Positions 43,541 to 54,220 of a stretch of DNA of 64,000 nucleotides are shown here, piece by piece; within the stretch, counting starts at the first letter, position 1, and each line of letters starts with the position of its first letter. Source of the stretch: Prorocentrum cordatum (Eukaryota; Sar; Dinophyceae; Prorocentrales; Prorocentraceae); contig CAUYUJ010018640.1 in the NCBI GenBank assembly GCA_963575745.1, positions 60,001 through 124,000 of the forward strand, written 5' to 3'. A model generated the notes under the pieces. It ran no database searches. It was not told the origin of the DNA and saw only the letters and a program-made list of their open reading frames with translations. Position numbers and translations under genes: made by a program.

Positions 43541-43870
43541 ACGCGAACGCCCAGCGAGACATCCCACGTCGACACCGACACCAAGTACTTCCCCCCCTTC
43601 TTCCCCCTTCCTTGCTTCCCACGCAGGCTGACGCGACCGACCCCGAGGGCCATCCTCCCTCCGTCCCTCCTCCTACTTGTCGTTGCGCATTTGTCCTGCA
43701 TTGCGCGTTGTCCAGACGCGCCAGATTCCCGGGGCCGCGGCCTCGTCCACCCGGTCTTGAGTAGGCCAGGGCGTTGCCCGCAAGGGTGGTCGCATCGCAT
43801 CGCATCGATGGCGAATTGATGGGCAACTCGGCGGAGTTCGGGGCAGCGAGCGACAGCCCCTGGCGATCGC
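43541..43870. other. LINE 3' flank
   Basis: Includes a C/T-rich stretch at 43588-43620 and no gene. Confidence 0.4.
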
Positions 43871-44385
43871 CTTGAAAGCCAACGCTGGGGCGCGCGCGCG
43901 CGCCAGCCGCGCGCTCCAGCGGCGGCGCGACTTCGCAGCGTGCCGAGAGCGCCTCGGACATGAAGAGCAAGTTGTTCCACGCTGCTGCGGCCAGGTTCGA
44001 GGGCGGCGCGCTCTGCCAGACAAATGGCGCTGGCAGTTGTCAGGCGCACGAGATCGCGGCGATCGTGGAGGCGGGCATGGGGGTCAGCAAGTGGACAGAT
44101 GGCGCCCGCGCAGCCGAGTCCGAGTGGGTCGATGCCAAGGATGCCACGGTCAAGTGGGCAGTTCAGAAAAGAGCGCAGGAGCTCGCGAAGGTCAACGCGG
44201 CAATGCTGCCGACGCGCAACACGATGACGGAGGCGAGCGAGGCCGCAGCCATGATGGAGCTACTGAATAAGGCCAAGACGTACACGGCGTCCAACCACGC
44301 GGGCGTGGATCTCTCCTCGGCAGGCCGACGGCGGCCCCCACCATTCCCAGGTTTGACGCGATGGAGCGGAAACTTTCCGAGTTGA
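43870..44385 (+). CDS. Coding-like open frame of unknown function
   Basis: From an ATG at 43960 the frame gives MKSKLFHAAAARFEGGALCQ, GSCQAHEIAAIVEAGMGVSK, ESEWVDAKDATVKWAVQKRA and AMLPTRNTMTEASEAAAMME, ending LLNKAKTYTASNHAGVDLSS, and stops at 44385 after a less convincing tail. It looks mainly alpha-helical and soluble. No family recognised. The upstream part to 43870 is GC-rich and open only in another frame. It may be an exon, or part of a second mobile element related to the 36330-38200 coding sequence. Confidence 0.4.
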
Positions 44386-44739
44386 CGCTCTCCCTACGCT
44401 TGCAACGCAGGCGCGGGCAACCGGGCCCGAGCCCGACTGGCCACGCCACCAGCAGCAACGTTTGATATAAGAGGTACTGGCGCTTGTCGCTTGAATTTGC
44501 AAGACCGAGTGCGGCCCCGCTCGTGCGAGTCACATGCCAATGCTCATAGCAGGTCAAAGGCGTGGCGGTGTGGCATGGCATTGGATGCGTGCTATAGCCC
44601 GCGCCGAAAACGATAATCAAGGCCCTTGCGTCCAATGGATCGACCGCGCGCCTGCTTTCCGCGCGCGGGGGACGCATCGCGATTGGAATCGCGCGCCTTC
44701 CTGCAGCCGCGGCGTCGGATTCCAGCGTCATCCACTAGA

Positions 44740-45087
44740 CAGACCTTGACGCATGAGACGGAGGGCGACGTCGCGCGCCCGAGCGCGCGAACGCTTGGCG
44801 GCTGCGATGTGCTCGCGCAGCGACAGATGTCTTTGCCGAGACCGAAGGGCGCGGAGGCGACAGCGACTGGTGCCGCGCGGGAGGCTGACGAGGTGATGTT
44901 CGCGCCCTACTTCTGGGCGGAGCCCTTTGCCAGTGCCGGCCAGGCGAGCGACGTGGGGACTGTATTCGAGGATGTTAAGATTACATGCGCGGACGTGAAA
45001 GCGCCGATCATGACGAACACTGCGCCGTTAGATGTCGGCGACCGTCTGGTTGTGGAGTCGTACATCAAGAAGTCCCAGTGCGAGTGA
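44740..45087 (+). CDS. Coding-like open frame of unknown function
   Basis: The last third of the 44626-45087 frame is protein-like: QRQMSLPRPKGAEATATGAA, READEVMFAPYFWAEPFASA, GQASDVGTVFEDVKITCADV, KAPIMTNTAPLDVGDRLVVE, SYIKKSQCE. It ends at a TGA, 45085-45087. The alternating hydrophobic pattern suggests beta strands. No start is supported in the first part. No family recognised; it shares orientation with the 43870-44385 frame and may belong to the same gene. Confidence 0.4.
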   Translation, partial: QTLTHETEGDVARPSARTLGGCDVLAQRQMSLPRPKGAEATATGAAREADEVMFAPYFWAEPFASAGQASDVGTVFEDVKITCADVKAPIMTNTAPLDVGDRLVVESYIKKSQCE

Positions 45088-45089
45088 GA

Positions 45090-46990
45090 GGCGATGCCCG
45101 CTCAACGTATATTATTTTATGGTGTGACGGGCAGTGGGGCTTCTGCAAACGATCCGCTGCGCCGCGGCGCATGCGTCGTGGCCAGGAGCCAGCTCGCAAC
45201 TATTGGCTTCGCCGATGCTGCTATGGCATGATCGGCGAAGCGCCGCGTTGGCCACCTGATTGGAACGCGGGGGAAGTGCAGCGTGGGGAACGCGTTTGCG
45301 GGGGCGGCGTTTCGACAACGGCGGGCAAGAACTTGTTATGCATATATTGTGGACTGCTGCATCTTGGATGAGATGCACGACGACGACGACGACGCCAGCT
45401 ACGCCCGCGACTTGGCAGAGCTTAAGCGACAACCAAGTTGCAGTTTATATGCATGTCGAAACCAGATCATACATGCGCGGCCGGCGCCGCTGCAGCGGCG
45501 CCAGTCGCGCGTGCTTGCTCAGGTTCGGCATCTGCATAACGACGACGGCATGCCTCTGTCCGGCGCTGCCGAGGCGCGCCACGCACGCGGAGGGCACCCG
45601 CGCCAGCGCGCTCGCGCCAGCCCGCGCCCGCGCGCAATTCCGTCGCCTGAGTCGGCGATGGCGTCGCATGCGTCGTCGTCGTCGCGGCCGTCGTCGTCGT
45701 CCTCGTCGTCGTCGTCGTCGTCTCGGTGCCGTCGTGGATGGGCGAGCGCCCCCGCCCAAGGCAACCCCGCTCAGCCCGCGCCGCCGCCGCCGAACGGGGG
45801 AAGTCGCGCATCTCCATCCACTCGGCGTCTTCCACCGCCCGCCGCGACGCGACCTCGCCCTCGGAAGACATGCCGTCCTCGGAAGACATGCCCCGTCCCG
45901 GGAGGACATGCGTGGCCCCCTCGGGCCAGCCCGCGGGCGCCATGAGGCGGGCCCGGTGGAGCGTCGGACGTTCGGGAACGGCGCCAGGCTGGTCGTCTGG
46001 ATCGGCGATGGCGTCGGGAACGGCGTCGGGCTTGCCGTCGGGCACTTCTTCGGGAACGGCGCCGGGTGGGTCGTCGCGCGCGGCGTCGGGAACGGCGTCG
46101 GGCGGCGCGTCGGGCGCTGGTCGGGCTGGACATCGGGCCCAACGAACGGCGGCCCTGGCGTCGTCCGCCCCCGCCGCCGCCCCCAGACCGACCAGCGCAG
46201 AGACTCCCTGATGAGCGGCCGCGTCAGCCGCTCCCAGTGAAGCCGCAGGCCTATGCCACGCGGGTTCAACGATGCCTGCATCCTCTCCGCGCACGGGGCC
46301 GCCCGCGCCGCCCGGGCGCGGCGCGCTCGCGGGGCCGCGCGCGCGGGGCCGCCCGAGGTGGGCACGCCGCGCTTTTGTGCAGGATCAGCCGCGCCGTTGC
46401 TGCCGCCACCGTCGTGAACGTCGTCTGCGGCGTCGCCGTCGCCGCCGCGCGGCCATCGCCCCCGCCTATCCCCATCCCCGACGCCGTCATCACCGCATTC
46501 ACCCATGCGCATGTTGACCCCATGACATTCGTTGCGCTGCAACGCCGTCGATCGCCAATCATAAGCCAGGCTGCAGCCGCGGCTAACGATGCAATCTTCA
46601 TCGCAAGCAGTGGCGTGGATCCACGCGCACCGTGTTCCACTTGAAGCGTGGAGCTATAGCTCGCCACTTCACCAGCCCAGCAGGCGCTTGCCCCCGAAAT
46701 CGGGCGGCGCGTGCGCGCGGGCGGAGGCGGGATAGGACGAGCGATAGTGAGGAATGTCAGATATGAGGGGTGGTCGCGTGCGGGGCGGGGGAGGGGGTGG
46801 AGGGTGGGGGTGCGCAGCGGCGGATGATGACGAGGTTGCATGTGGTGATGATGACGATGATGATGACGGTGCGGGTGATGATGATGATGGTGGTACCGAA
46901 GACGGAACACTTGGTGATGACGATGATGATGATAGTGCGGATGACGATGTCGTGTCAAGACCAGTAGAATTAGCATGATGCGCGGTGCAT
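45090..46990. other. GC-rich region with CGT and GAT microsatellites
   Basis: CGTCGTCGT at 45672-45722, GGCGTCGGGAACGGC-type repeats at 45990-46120 and GATGATGATGAC at 46825-46945. Long frames on both strands (up to 365 codons on -) are products of the GC/trinucleotide bias. No gene called. Confidence 0.5.
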
Positions 46991-47108
46991 GCGTGCATGT
47001 GCATCATCGATATGGATGGCGACAGCGATGATGGACAATGGTGGAGGAGGAGGGTGAGGGTGTGGCTTGGGGGTGATGTGCGGTGTTGGTCGAGTGTGAG
47101 GAGTGTGA

Positions 47109-48077
47109 ATGCTTGCGCAACGTCTGCAACTGCCCGCCCCGACAGCAGCCGCCCTCCCCCAGCGCGCGCCCCCTCCCGCGGGGCGCGCGGCGCGGCGTGC
47201 ACTCCCCCCCCACCGCCCGCCCCGCCCAGCCCCGCCCGTCCGCGGCGGGGGCCGCCCGGCGGTGCGACGCCGCCGAAGGGCAAGACCAGGGTCGAGGCTA
47301 AGGTCAAGGCCACGGCCATGTGCCAAGGCCGCGGCCACGGCGGCGGCGGCGCTTTCTCTTGCGTTTGCGCGGCTGCGCCGCGACGCGAGGCGCTGGCGCG
47401 ACGTCGCCCAGAACCTGATCGGGGAGACGCAGCTGCTCGCTGCGGCGCGGGCCAAGGCGGCGGCGCGCCCAGAACTCTTCTCCGCGAGGGCCGCGGCGAG
47501 GGCGGCGGCGTGGGCGGTCTTCGCGGCGGGGGCTGCGGGGGGCGCCCACGGCGGGCTTGCAGCGAGTGGCGCGGGCGCGGTTGCGCAAGCGGCTGGCGCT
47601 GCGATCGCGGCTGCGCCCGGCGCGCTCTGGGCCCGCGGTGGGCTCGCGGCCGGGGCGAGCGCGGCGGCGAGGGCCCGGGGCGCGGCGCTGGCCCTGCGCG
47701 CGGCGGTCTGGGACAACCTCGGCCTGGACCCCGCGCGCAGCAGGCGGCGGTGGCGGGCGCGCGATCGGGGCGCCCCCGGCGCCGCGCGCAGCGCCCGCGG
47801 GTGCGAGGGGCCCGCGGCCCGCGGGGTTTGGCGGTGCGTGGCGGGGCGGCATGGCGCGCTGCGTCGCCCCGCCTGTCGCGCCCCGTGCGATCCCGCTGCA
47901 GCGGGCGGCCGCGCCGGCGCGCGCTTGCGGATGGGCGGCGGCGCGGGAACAGCGATGAGGCACGGGGGCGGCAAGACATGGAGGCCGGATGATGCGGGGC
48001 GCGGCGAGAGGGGTCTGGAGACGCGGCAAACGGGATCGGAAGCGAGAGACTATGAGGGCAGGGGGATGAATGCATGA
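47109..48077 (+). CDS. Doubtful Ala/Arg-rich open frame
   Basis: A 322-codon frame whose middle reads LRRDARRWRDVAQNLIGETQ, LLAAARAKAAARPELFSARA and a long Ala/Gly-rich hydrophobic run. The rest is Arg/Pro/Gly-rich. Similar-length frames exist on the other strand, as expected in very GC-rich DNA. No family recognised. Confidence 0.2.
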   Translation: MLAQRLQLPAPTAAALPQRAPPPAGRAARRALPPHRPPRPAPPVRGGGRPAVRRRRRARPGSRLRSRPRPCAKAAATAAAALSLAFARLRRDARRWRDVAQNLIGETQLLAAARAKAAARPELFSARAAARAAAWAVFAAGAAGGAHGGLAASGAGAVAQAAGAAIAAAPGALWARGGLAAGASAAARARGAALALRAAVWDNLGLDPARSRRRWRARDRGAPGAARSARGCEGPAARGVWRCVAGRHGALRRPACRAPCDPAAAGGRAGARLRMGGGAGTAMRHGGGKTWRPDDAGRGERGLETRQTGSEARDYEGRGMNA

Positions 48078-49320
48078 GGAGCGGGCGGATGTGTTCATGC
48101 AGTGTTGGACGCGCGCCATGTGCGCGCATCTGTAGCACATGGCATGTGCGCAACAGAGAATGTTTAGCATCTCCGTTGGGCCCGCGACGTGACTCGGCAC
48201 AGCACGGACGGCTAAGCCCGCCGCGAGCAGACCTAATTGCACCTCGACGACGACAGGCGGCGATGTGTAGTGTGCAAGCGAGCTCGCTGCGGTCGATCTG
48301 CTGCTGTGCGCGGCGCGCGGCGCGCCCGCCCGCTGCGCCCCCGGCGCGACAGACGCGCGCGCGCGCCCGAGCGCCGCGTGACAGGCGCCCGCGCGCCCAA
48401 GCGCCCGAGCCCCGCGTCGCGCGGGCGTCGGGGTGCTAGGCATGCTGCGAGCAGGCTTAGCACTGCATCAGCGCTGCGAGGACCGACGCTGACGCAGACG
48501 ACGCCGGTGACGACGGCAACTGCGTCACTGGCGACGACGGCGTCGAACGCGGCGGCGACGGCGGCGACGGCGGCGCGCGCGTGTCCACGCGCGCGATGCC
48601 GACGCCCGCGCGCTGGCGAAACGATGCAACACCCGAGGGTGCACGTCCTTGTCTTCGCGGCCACGCGACATCACCCGACCCCCCGTCCCATCATCGCCCC
48701 CGCCCCCCCACCCGCCCCCCCTCCTCCCTGCGCGCGCCGCCCTGCCATCTGCGACGCCATTCCCGTCGCCGCTGTAGCGATGACCGTCGCCGCTGCAGCG
48801 ATGATGTGCATCGCTGCGCTCGTTGCAAACGTCGCCGCCGGCGTCGGCGCCGTGGGCGGCGGGCCGAGGGGCGCTCGCGCCAGCCAGTCGGTCGGCGCCC
48901 CGAGCGGGCCGCAGCGGCGGCGGCCGATCCGCGCGTCGTAGCGCCAGCGCCACGCGCCGACCACCGTGCAGGCGCCATCCTTGATGGCGCACATCGGCAT
49001 GCTTGACCAGGCGTTCAGCGGCTGACACATGGCACTCTGCCGCGTGTCACTGTCAGCCACCGCGCGCATGCCCTCGGGCAACAGTGCGCCCGCGGGCGCG
49101 CGGGCGGCGCTCGCGCCGCGCATTGCCCTCGGTTGGCGCACGCCCGAGGCGCCGCGGCGCTCGATGGCAGCTATAGCTGCGGCGGGCGACGGCGGCGTAG
49201 CGCGTGCAGGTGGCCGAGCGGAGGGATGATGCTTGCGATGTTGGCGGATAGCATGATGATGACGACGGTGGCTGCGGCTGCGTTGTGTTTTGATCGGGGG
49301 CGGGGGGGGCGCTAAACTAG
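48078..49320. other. GC-rich gene-poor sequence
   Basis: GCGCGC- and GGCGACGGC-rich; C runs at 48690-48725. Overlapping frames on both strands, none with a domain. Confidence 0.4.
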
Positions 49321-49499
49321 GCCATGCGTAGTCCAGCTCAGCGGTGCCGCCGTCCGCCGCGAAGCGCTAAATGCCATTGCAATGTTGTCGCGCGACCGTC
49401 GGCCATGATGCGTTGCAAACGTTCCATGTGCCTGATCGAGACAGTGGGTCGGCCGTGCCCGTGCGCGCGCAGGGTCGCGCGCCCGCCCCGCCGCCGCGC

Positions 49500-50311
49500 G
49501 TGCGTCTGCGGGCGCCGCCTTCGAAGACGCCGCGGTCGTCGCCGGCGACGCCGCGGGCACTCCGCGGTGGCCGACGCCCGAGCAGGCGCTCGCCGAGGGC
49601 GGGCGCCTGGTCGGGGTGGACAAGGCCGACGCGCCCCTGAACGCGCGCATCGCGGGCCTTTCCAGGGGCCTCAGGCACGCGACGTACTCGCGCACGATTG
49701 CAAGGCGCGCGCGGGGCGAGACCTCGAGACGGACGGAGCACGTGCAGTCGGGCGGGCCGCGCGACGCGGCGGGCGCCCATGCCCCGCCCTATCGTGTGAA
49801 CGTCGCGTCGGCCGCCAAGCAGCTTAGCGCTGCAGGGCGGTTGCCGCCGATCGTGGACGTCGAGTTCCCCGCTCGGACGTTCGAGGACGGCGCTGTTGTG
49901 GGCGGCGCCGCGGTTGGGGTGGCGTTAGTGGCGGCGCGAGGGGGCCCTGGCGCAACTGGCAATATCAGCGTCGTCGCCAACCCTGGCGCGATGGGCCATG
50001 CCATCGGCGCGCTCGCCCACCACGAGGAGCAGCGCGCGGCGCGGCCAAGGCGGGCAAGGGCATCTGGTCCAAGCCACGCATGGCGATGCGAGCAGACGAA
50101 GGCGGTGATCTCCCAGAACGCGCACTCGGGCAAGTTCCGCACGTTCAAGGCCGAGGACAGCCCCGACGCCAATGCGCCAGCGTTCGACACCGTCATGGGG
50201 TTGGCCGTGTCGCACGAGGCGGAGGCGGCGGAGGTGCCAGGATGGTCCTCTATAGCGGGCTCCCACGGCAGTTGCAGTGCATGGCGGTGGCATGACAGCG
50301 GCGTGTGGTGA
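49500..50311 (+). CDS. Doubtful coding-like frame
   Basis: One frame gives FEDAAVVAGDAAGTPRWPTP, EQALAEGGRLVGVDKADAPL, NARIAGLSRGLRHATYSRTI, VNVASAAKQLSAAGRLPPIV, EFPARTFEDGAVVGGAAVGV, QTKAVISQNAHSGKFRTFKA and NAPAFDTVMGLAVSHEAEAA. That is more protein-like than the surrounding sequence, with basic low-complexity stretches between. No start, domain or family is supported. It resembles the other Ala-rich coding-like pieces in the window in style only. Confidence 0.3.
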
Positions 50312-51150
50312 TGTCTGTATGGCAGACGCCACCACGAACCAGTGGGCGTGGACTGGTGGTGTCGCGGGGGTGATCATGCGCACGAACATGATTGCTATGG
50401 TTTCGGGGGGTTGTTTGCATTCTGGCGATGTCATTGTGTGGTCGTGGATATGTGATGCTGCAGCATCAATAATATACGAACGCGGGCGGGTGTAATGTAT
50501 GTGTAGGTGTTGTGCGCGGGTGGTGCCGTATGCACGAACTGTATATTGTGGTGACATCGGCATGTGGGCCCGTGCGCTACTCCACGCGTGGTCGGCCCGC
50601 ACGCATGTAAGCGCATTGGGCGTAGTATACCTGCGCCGCAGCTGCTGGGCCCAGCTGGGCGGCGCATGCGCGACATCGCACGCGGGGAGACACGGCGCGG
50701 GGGCACGCGTCGACGCAAATCGCCAGCATGCGCATGCTCAGATCGGATATGGGGTGGGGCGCTGCGCGGTGGCTTTGATTTCGCGCGCGGGTGGGTGCTG
50801 ATTCCCCATGCACACAGGATGCGGTTATTGTTATTACTCGGACCGCGCCGAGACCGCCCACGCATCACACATCCTCATGGGCCCTCTCATGTGAGGGTAT
50901 GCTGTGTTATGCCAGTGTATGATCTAGTACGTGACGCTGCTATATGTTACGATATGACATATTGTGGTATGGCCTGGTCGGTCATTGCATGCTATGAGAT
51001 GTTAGGGTACGTTGTGATATGAGATGATATGTGATGTTGTGTTATGTCGCGCCGTGAAGTGTCATGTTGTGTGCATACGCTATGGTGTGCCATGTTCTGT
51101 TTTGATGGTGGTGGTGATGATGGTGAAGGTGGTGGAGATGATGGCGGCGA
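50312..51150. other. Gene-poor region
   Basis: GT/TG-biased sequence with ATGATATG and GTTATG words at 50900-51070 and a GGTGATGAT patch at 51105-51160. No coding sequence supported. Confidence 0.4.
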
Positions 51151-51169
51151 TGGCGATGATGGCGGAACA

Positions 51170-51690
51170 ACTTCTGAGGCTGTCTCGAGCGAGGCGCGTG
51201 TGGCACCAGACTCATGGGGCAACCGCCAGGGGGTTGTTTCACTCTTCCGTTCGCGCCATCATCGCGGGAATAGCTCGAGCGGGTTGCTTGTTTCGGTGCT
51301 CGGCATCCTCCGCGTTTGGGTCTGATGTTGGGCACTAGATGTCGAGTAAATCTCGGGCGAGGTCCCGCCGAGGGGGGGCCGCCAGGGGGTATCTCGCTAC
51401 TCCGGTCGCGCCAACATGGCGGGGGTGTCTCGAGCGGGCTGCGCGGTTCGGAGCTCGACATCAGCCGCTTTCGGGGCAGATGCCGACGAGGTCTCGAGCG
51501 AGGCGCTGGCGTCCGCGCCCAAGGGGGGGGGGGTTGAGGATGTCTCGAGCGGTGTGTGCGCGCGTGCGCACGTGGTTCGCGGTGGCCATATCCGTCCGCG
51601 CTCAGAGTGGATGATGGGGAAGTCTCGGGCGAGACGTTGGTTTCAACGCCCCGGGGGGCCCAGAGTGCGATCGCGCCCCACACTGCGCCA
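51170..51690 (+). repeat. Degenerate repeat built on TCTCGAGCG(A/G)G
   Basis: TCTCGAGCGAGGCG, CTCGAGCGGGTTGC, TCTCGGGCGAGGTC, TCTCGAGCGGGCTGC, TCTCGAGCGAGGCGCTGG, TCTCGAGCGGTGTG and TCTCGGGCGAGACG occur at roughly 60-75 base intervals, often followed by GGTTTC or GGTGCTCG and a G-rich run. Confidence 0.6.
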
Positions 51691-52036
51691 TTACATAAGT
51701 TCGTGACGTTTCATGAGAGCTTGAAGATGGCCTGGGTTTCGTGTCTTACTTCCGCGTGAGCGGGCGTGCAGAGTTTGGCCGCTGTCCCGACCGCGCCGAG
51801 CTGGCCCCCCTTCCCCCGTATAATCCTAGCGGACTGAGTCTAGCGCGGTCGGATCAAAGATCGGGGATTGTCGAGAGAGGGATGTCATCCTGTACTATAC
51901 GAATATTGATTGAAAGCTGGGTAATTAACATTCCCGACGTAAAATCACACGGCTTTTGACATCCCACCAGGTGGGGTTTACCCTTGCTTATGCGAGATGA
52001 TAGAATCTCAGTGCATGACGAAATTCTTGTAGCGCC
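51687..52036 (+). mobile_element. 350-bp MITE-like element, copy 1
   Basis: Nearly the same length and about 85-90% similar to 52350-52699 across its whole extent. The left end TACATAAGTTCGTGAC and the reverse complement of the right end GACGAAATTCTTGTAGCGCC are similar, giving imperfect terminal inverted repeats of about 15 bases. No coding capacity. No target duplication recognised. Confidence 0.65.
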
Positions 52037-52349
52037 GATGAGGGATCCACGACGGGGGCGCATCATCATTCACCGCGTCCATCTCATCGCACGCAACCCT
52101 GCGCACCATCCGCCATGATCGCGCTCGTGCTCGACTCTCTACTGCCACCGCCACGGCCACAGCCTCCGGCCCAGAGCCCAGAACCGCCGCACTTGCCGCC
52201 GCCCCGTGTCCGCGATGGTGTCCGCGCTGGACCAGGCGAAGCGCGCCCTCGTGGCCCTGCTGCGCACGCTCGCTAAGGAAGACTACGCCTGCCACGCTTG
52301 ATTTCCAGGGGTTCGATGCTCGCCGCGCTGTGTCTGAAATACCGCTACG
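52037..52349. other. Spacer between the two MITE-like copies
   Basis: 313 bases of non-repetitive sequence; a short CCACCGCCACGGCCACAG run lies near 52145. No gene. Confidence 0.5.
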
Positions 52350-52699
52350 CCGCTACAGAAGTTCGTCGGGGTTCAATGGAGCTTGAGGACGGCCTGGGTT
52401 TCGTGTCTTACTTCCGCGTGAGCGGGCGGGCAGAGTGTGGCCACTGTCCCGACCGCGCCGAGCTGGCCCCCCTTTCCCCCGCATAGTCCTAACGGACTGA
52501 GTCAAGAGCGGTCGGATCAAAGATCGGGGATTTTCAAGAGAGGGATATCATTCTTTATTATAATCGTATGGATTTTAAACGGGGTAATTTTAAACCCCGA
52601 CGTAACATCACACGGCTTTAGAAATCCCACCGGGCGGGGTTTGCCTTTGCTTATGCGAGATGTTCGAGTCTCAACCTATGACGAAACATTCGTAGCGCC
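52350..52699 (+). mobile_element. 350-bp MITE-like element, copy 2
   Basis: Begins CGCTACAGAAGTTCGTC and ends GACGAAACATTCGTAGCGCC. The reverse complement of the end (GGCGCTACGAATGTTTCGTC) matches the beginning with one or two small gaps. It contains a small hairpin CGGGGT-AATTTTAA-ACCCCG at about 52578-52597. Same orientation as copy 1. Confidence 0.7.
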
Positions 52700-52705
52700 G
52701 GTGTA

Positions 52706-53165
52706 TTAACTTATGCTCGTACTCACTCGTGCTCGGACTCACTCATGCTCCGACGCGCATTCATCATGTTCCTATTCAGATCTACTCACACTCAGAGTTT
52801 CACACACACACACTCAGACCAACTCAGACTTATACCCAGCCGCTCTCATACCCAATCGAAGTCAGACCCACTCGTATTCAGATTCACTCACACCGGGACT
52901 CCGACTCATCATCTTCATATCCATAGACTTCTTTCATATTCAGGCGTACACACATTCAGAATCATTCACATCCAGACCCACCCATCCACTCGTAGTCAGA
53001 CTCACTCGTACCCAGAGACATTCAGATCCAGACCCGTACTCGTGAGACTCACACCCATGCCCACTCACACCCAGACTTTCCAACGCGCAGACCACTATCA
53101 CTCAGACTCGCTCATACTCTGAATGACGCTCTCTTAGACCCAGTCGTACTCAGACCCTCGCATTG
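52706..53165. repeat. Degenerate ACTCAGACTCACTC array
   Basis: CTCAGACTCAC, ACTCATACTC, ACACACTCAGACC and CAGACCCAC words with a period near 9-10 bases over 450 bases. Ser/His/Thr-rich frames are artefacts. Confidence 0.75.
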
Positions 53166-54085
53166 CCCAGGCTAGCCGACACCCCCCACTCGACTATGCT
53201 CCACACCGTTGATCCGTCGAGCCCGTTCGCATCAGAAACTCTTCGTGTCTAGACACGCACGGCGGGCGGGCCCATGCAAATAGATGCACATATGAGGGGG
53301 CTCCGCGCAGTGACTATTTTGTTAGTGTGGCGGTGTGCCTTGTGTTGTTGCGTGTGGGTGCAATGGTATAGTGGGCGGGGTGGGGATGATGGGGTGCGTC
53401 ATTGTCGCTAGGTTCGCATGTTCGGACATATCTTTTCCACTGCTACAGCATTAGGAGTGCTATGATACGTGACATGATGACATGCCGACGACCTGCTCAA
53501 TCTGCACATCGTTCCGCAGCTATCTCAGCCCAAGTATACCACCGCACCGTCGCCATAGCTGCGCTGGCGCGCGGCGATGGCGACGCCATCGTGGAAGGCG
53601 AAGGCCAGCACCCTTGTCATGTTGCGCGTACGCGCGTGGTAAGGCATACCATTGCGCGATGGCCGAGTATCGCAAACGCGCGATCAGGCGTGTGAGCCAG
53701 ACGTATATGCATTTGCTTGTATATGCATGTATATCGCGCGTGTGGATTGGCGTGCAAGTAAACGCGCACTGATGGCTGTAATTACATCGTCAGTGTATGC
53801 CGCACTAGCACGCAACACTGTAAGTCCAGGTCCGCGACGTGTGCGCACATGCACATGAATGTATCATACACTGTATCAGTCGCACTCGTAGTTTTTATCG
53901 CCGTCGTCGGCGGCGCCCCATGTGGCTCGAACGCCTCGCATGCAGCGCGCGCGCGCTATCATTATAAGCTGGTGATGTAGATCATACCGCGATGGTGACA
54001 GTCTGTGCTCGCCAAATCCAACACGACTGCCATACTACACCACGGCCATGACATCATAAACTCACCACCGCCGACGACGACGACG
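53166..54085. other. Gene-poor region
   Basis: TATGCATTTGCTTGTATATG-type stretch near 53705-53745; no coding sequence supported. Confidence 0.4.
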
Positions 54086-54089
54086 CACA

Positions 54090-54131
54090 TACTCACGCAC
54101 ACACACACATGCACACCAGCGCGCGTATATC

Positions 54132-54162
<31 letters not shown>

Positions 54163-54172
54163 CATACATGCT
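54090..54172. repeat. CA and TA microsatellites
   Basis: CACACACACACATGCACACC at 54096-54118 and (TA)n at 54129-54172. Confidence 0.9.
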
Positions 54173-54220
54173 GGCGCATGGGTACAAGCAGCGCGCGGGC
54201 CGTGATTCGGCGCGCAGGCC

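Noticed and set aside
45445-46542. 365-codon - strand frame in GC-rich DNA
   Set aside because: Arg/Pro/Ala-rich with equally long frames opposite; no domain and CGT repeats inside.
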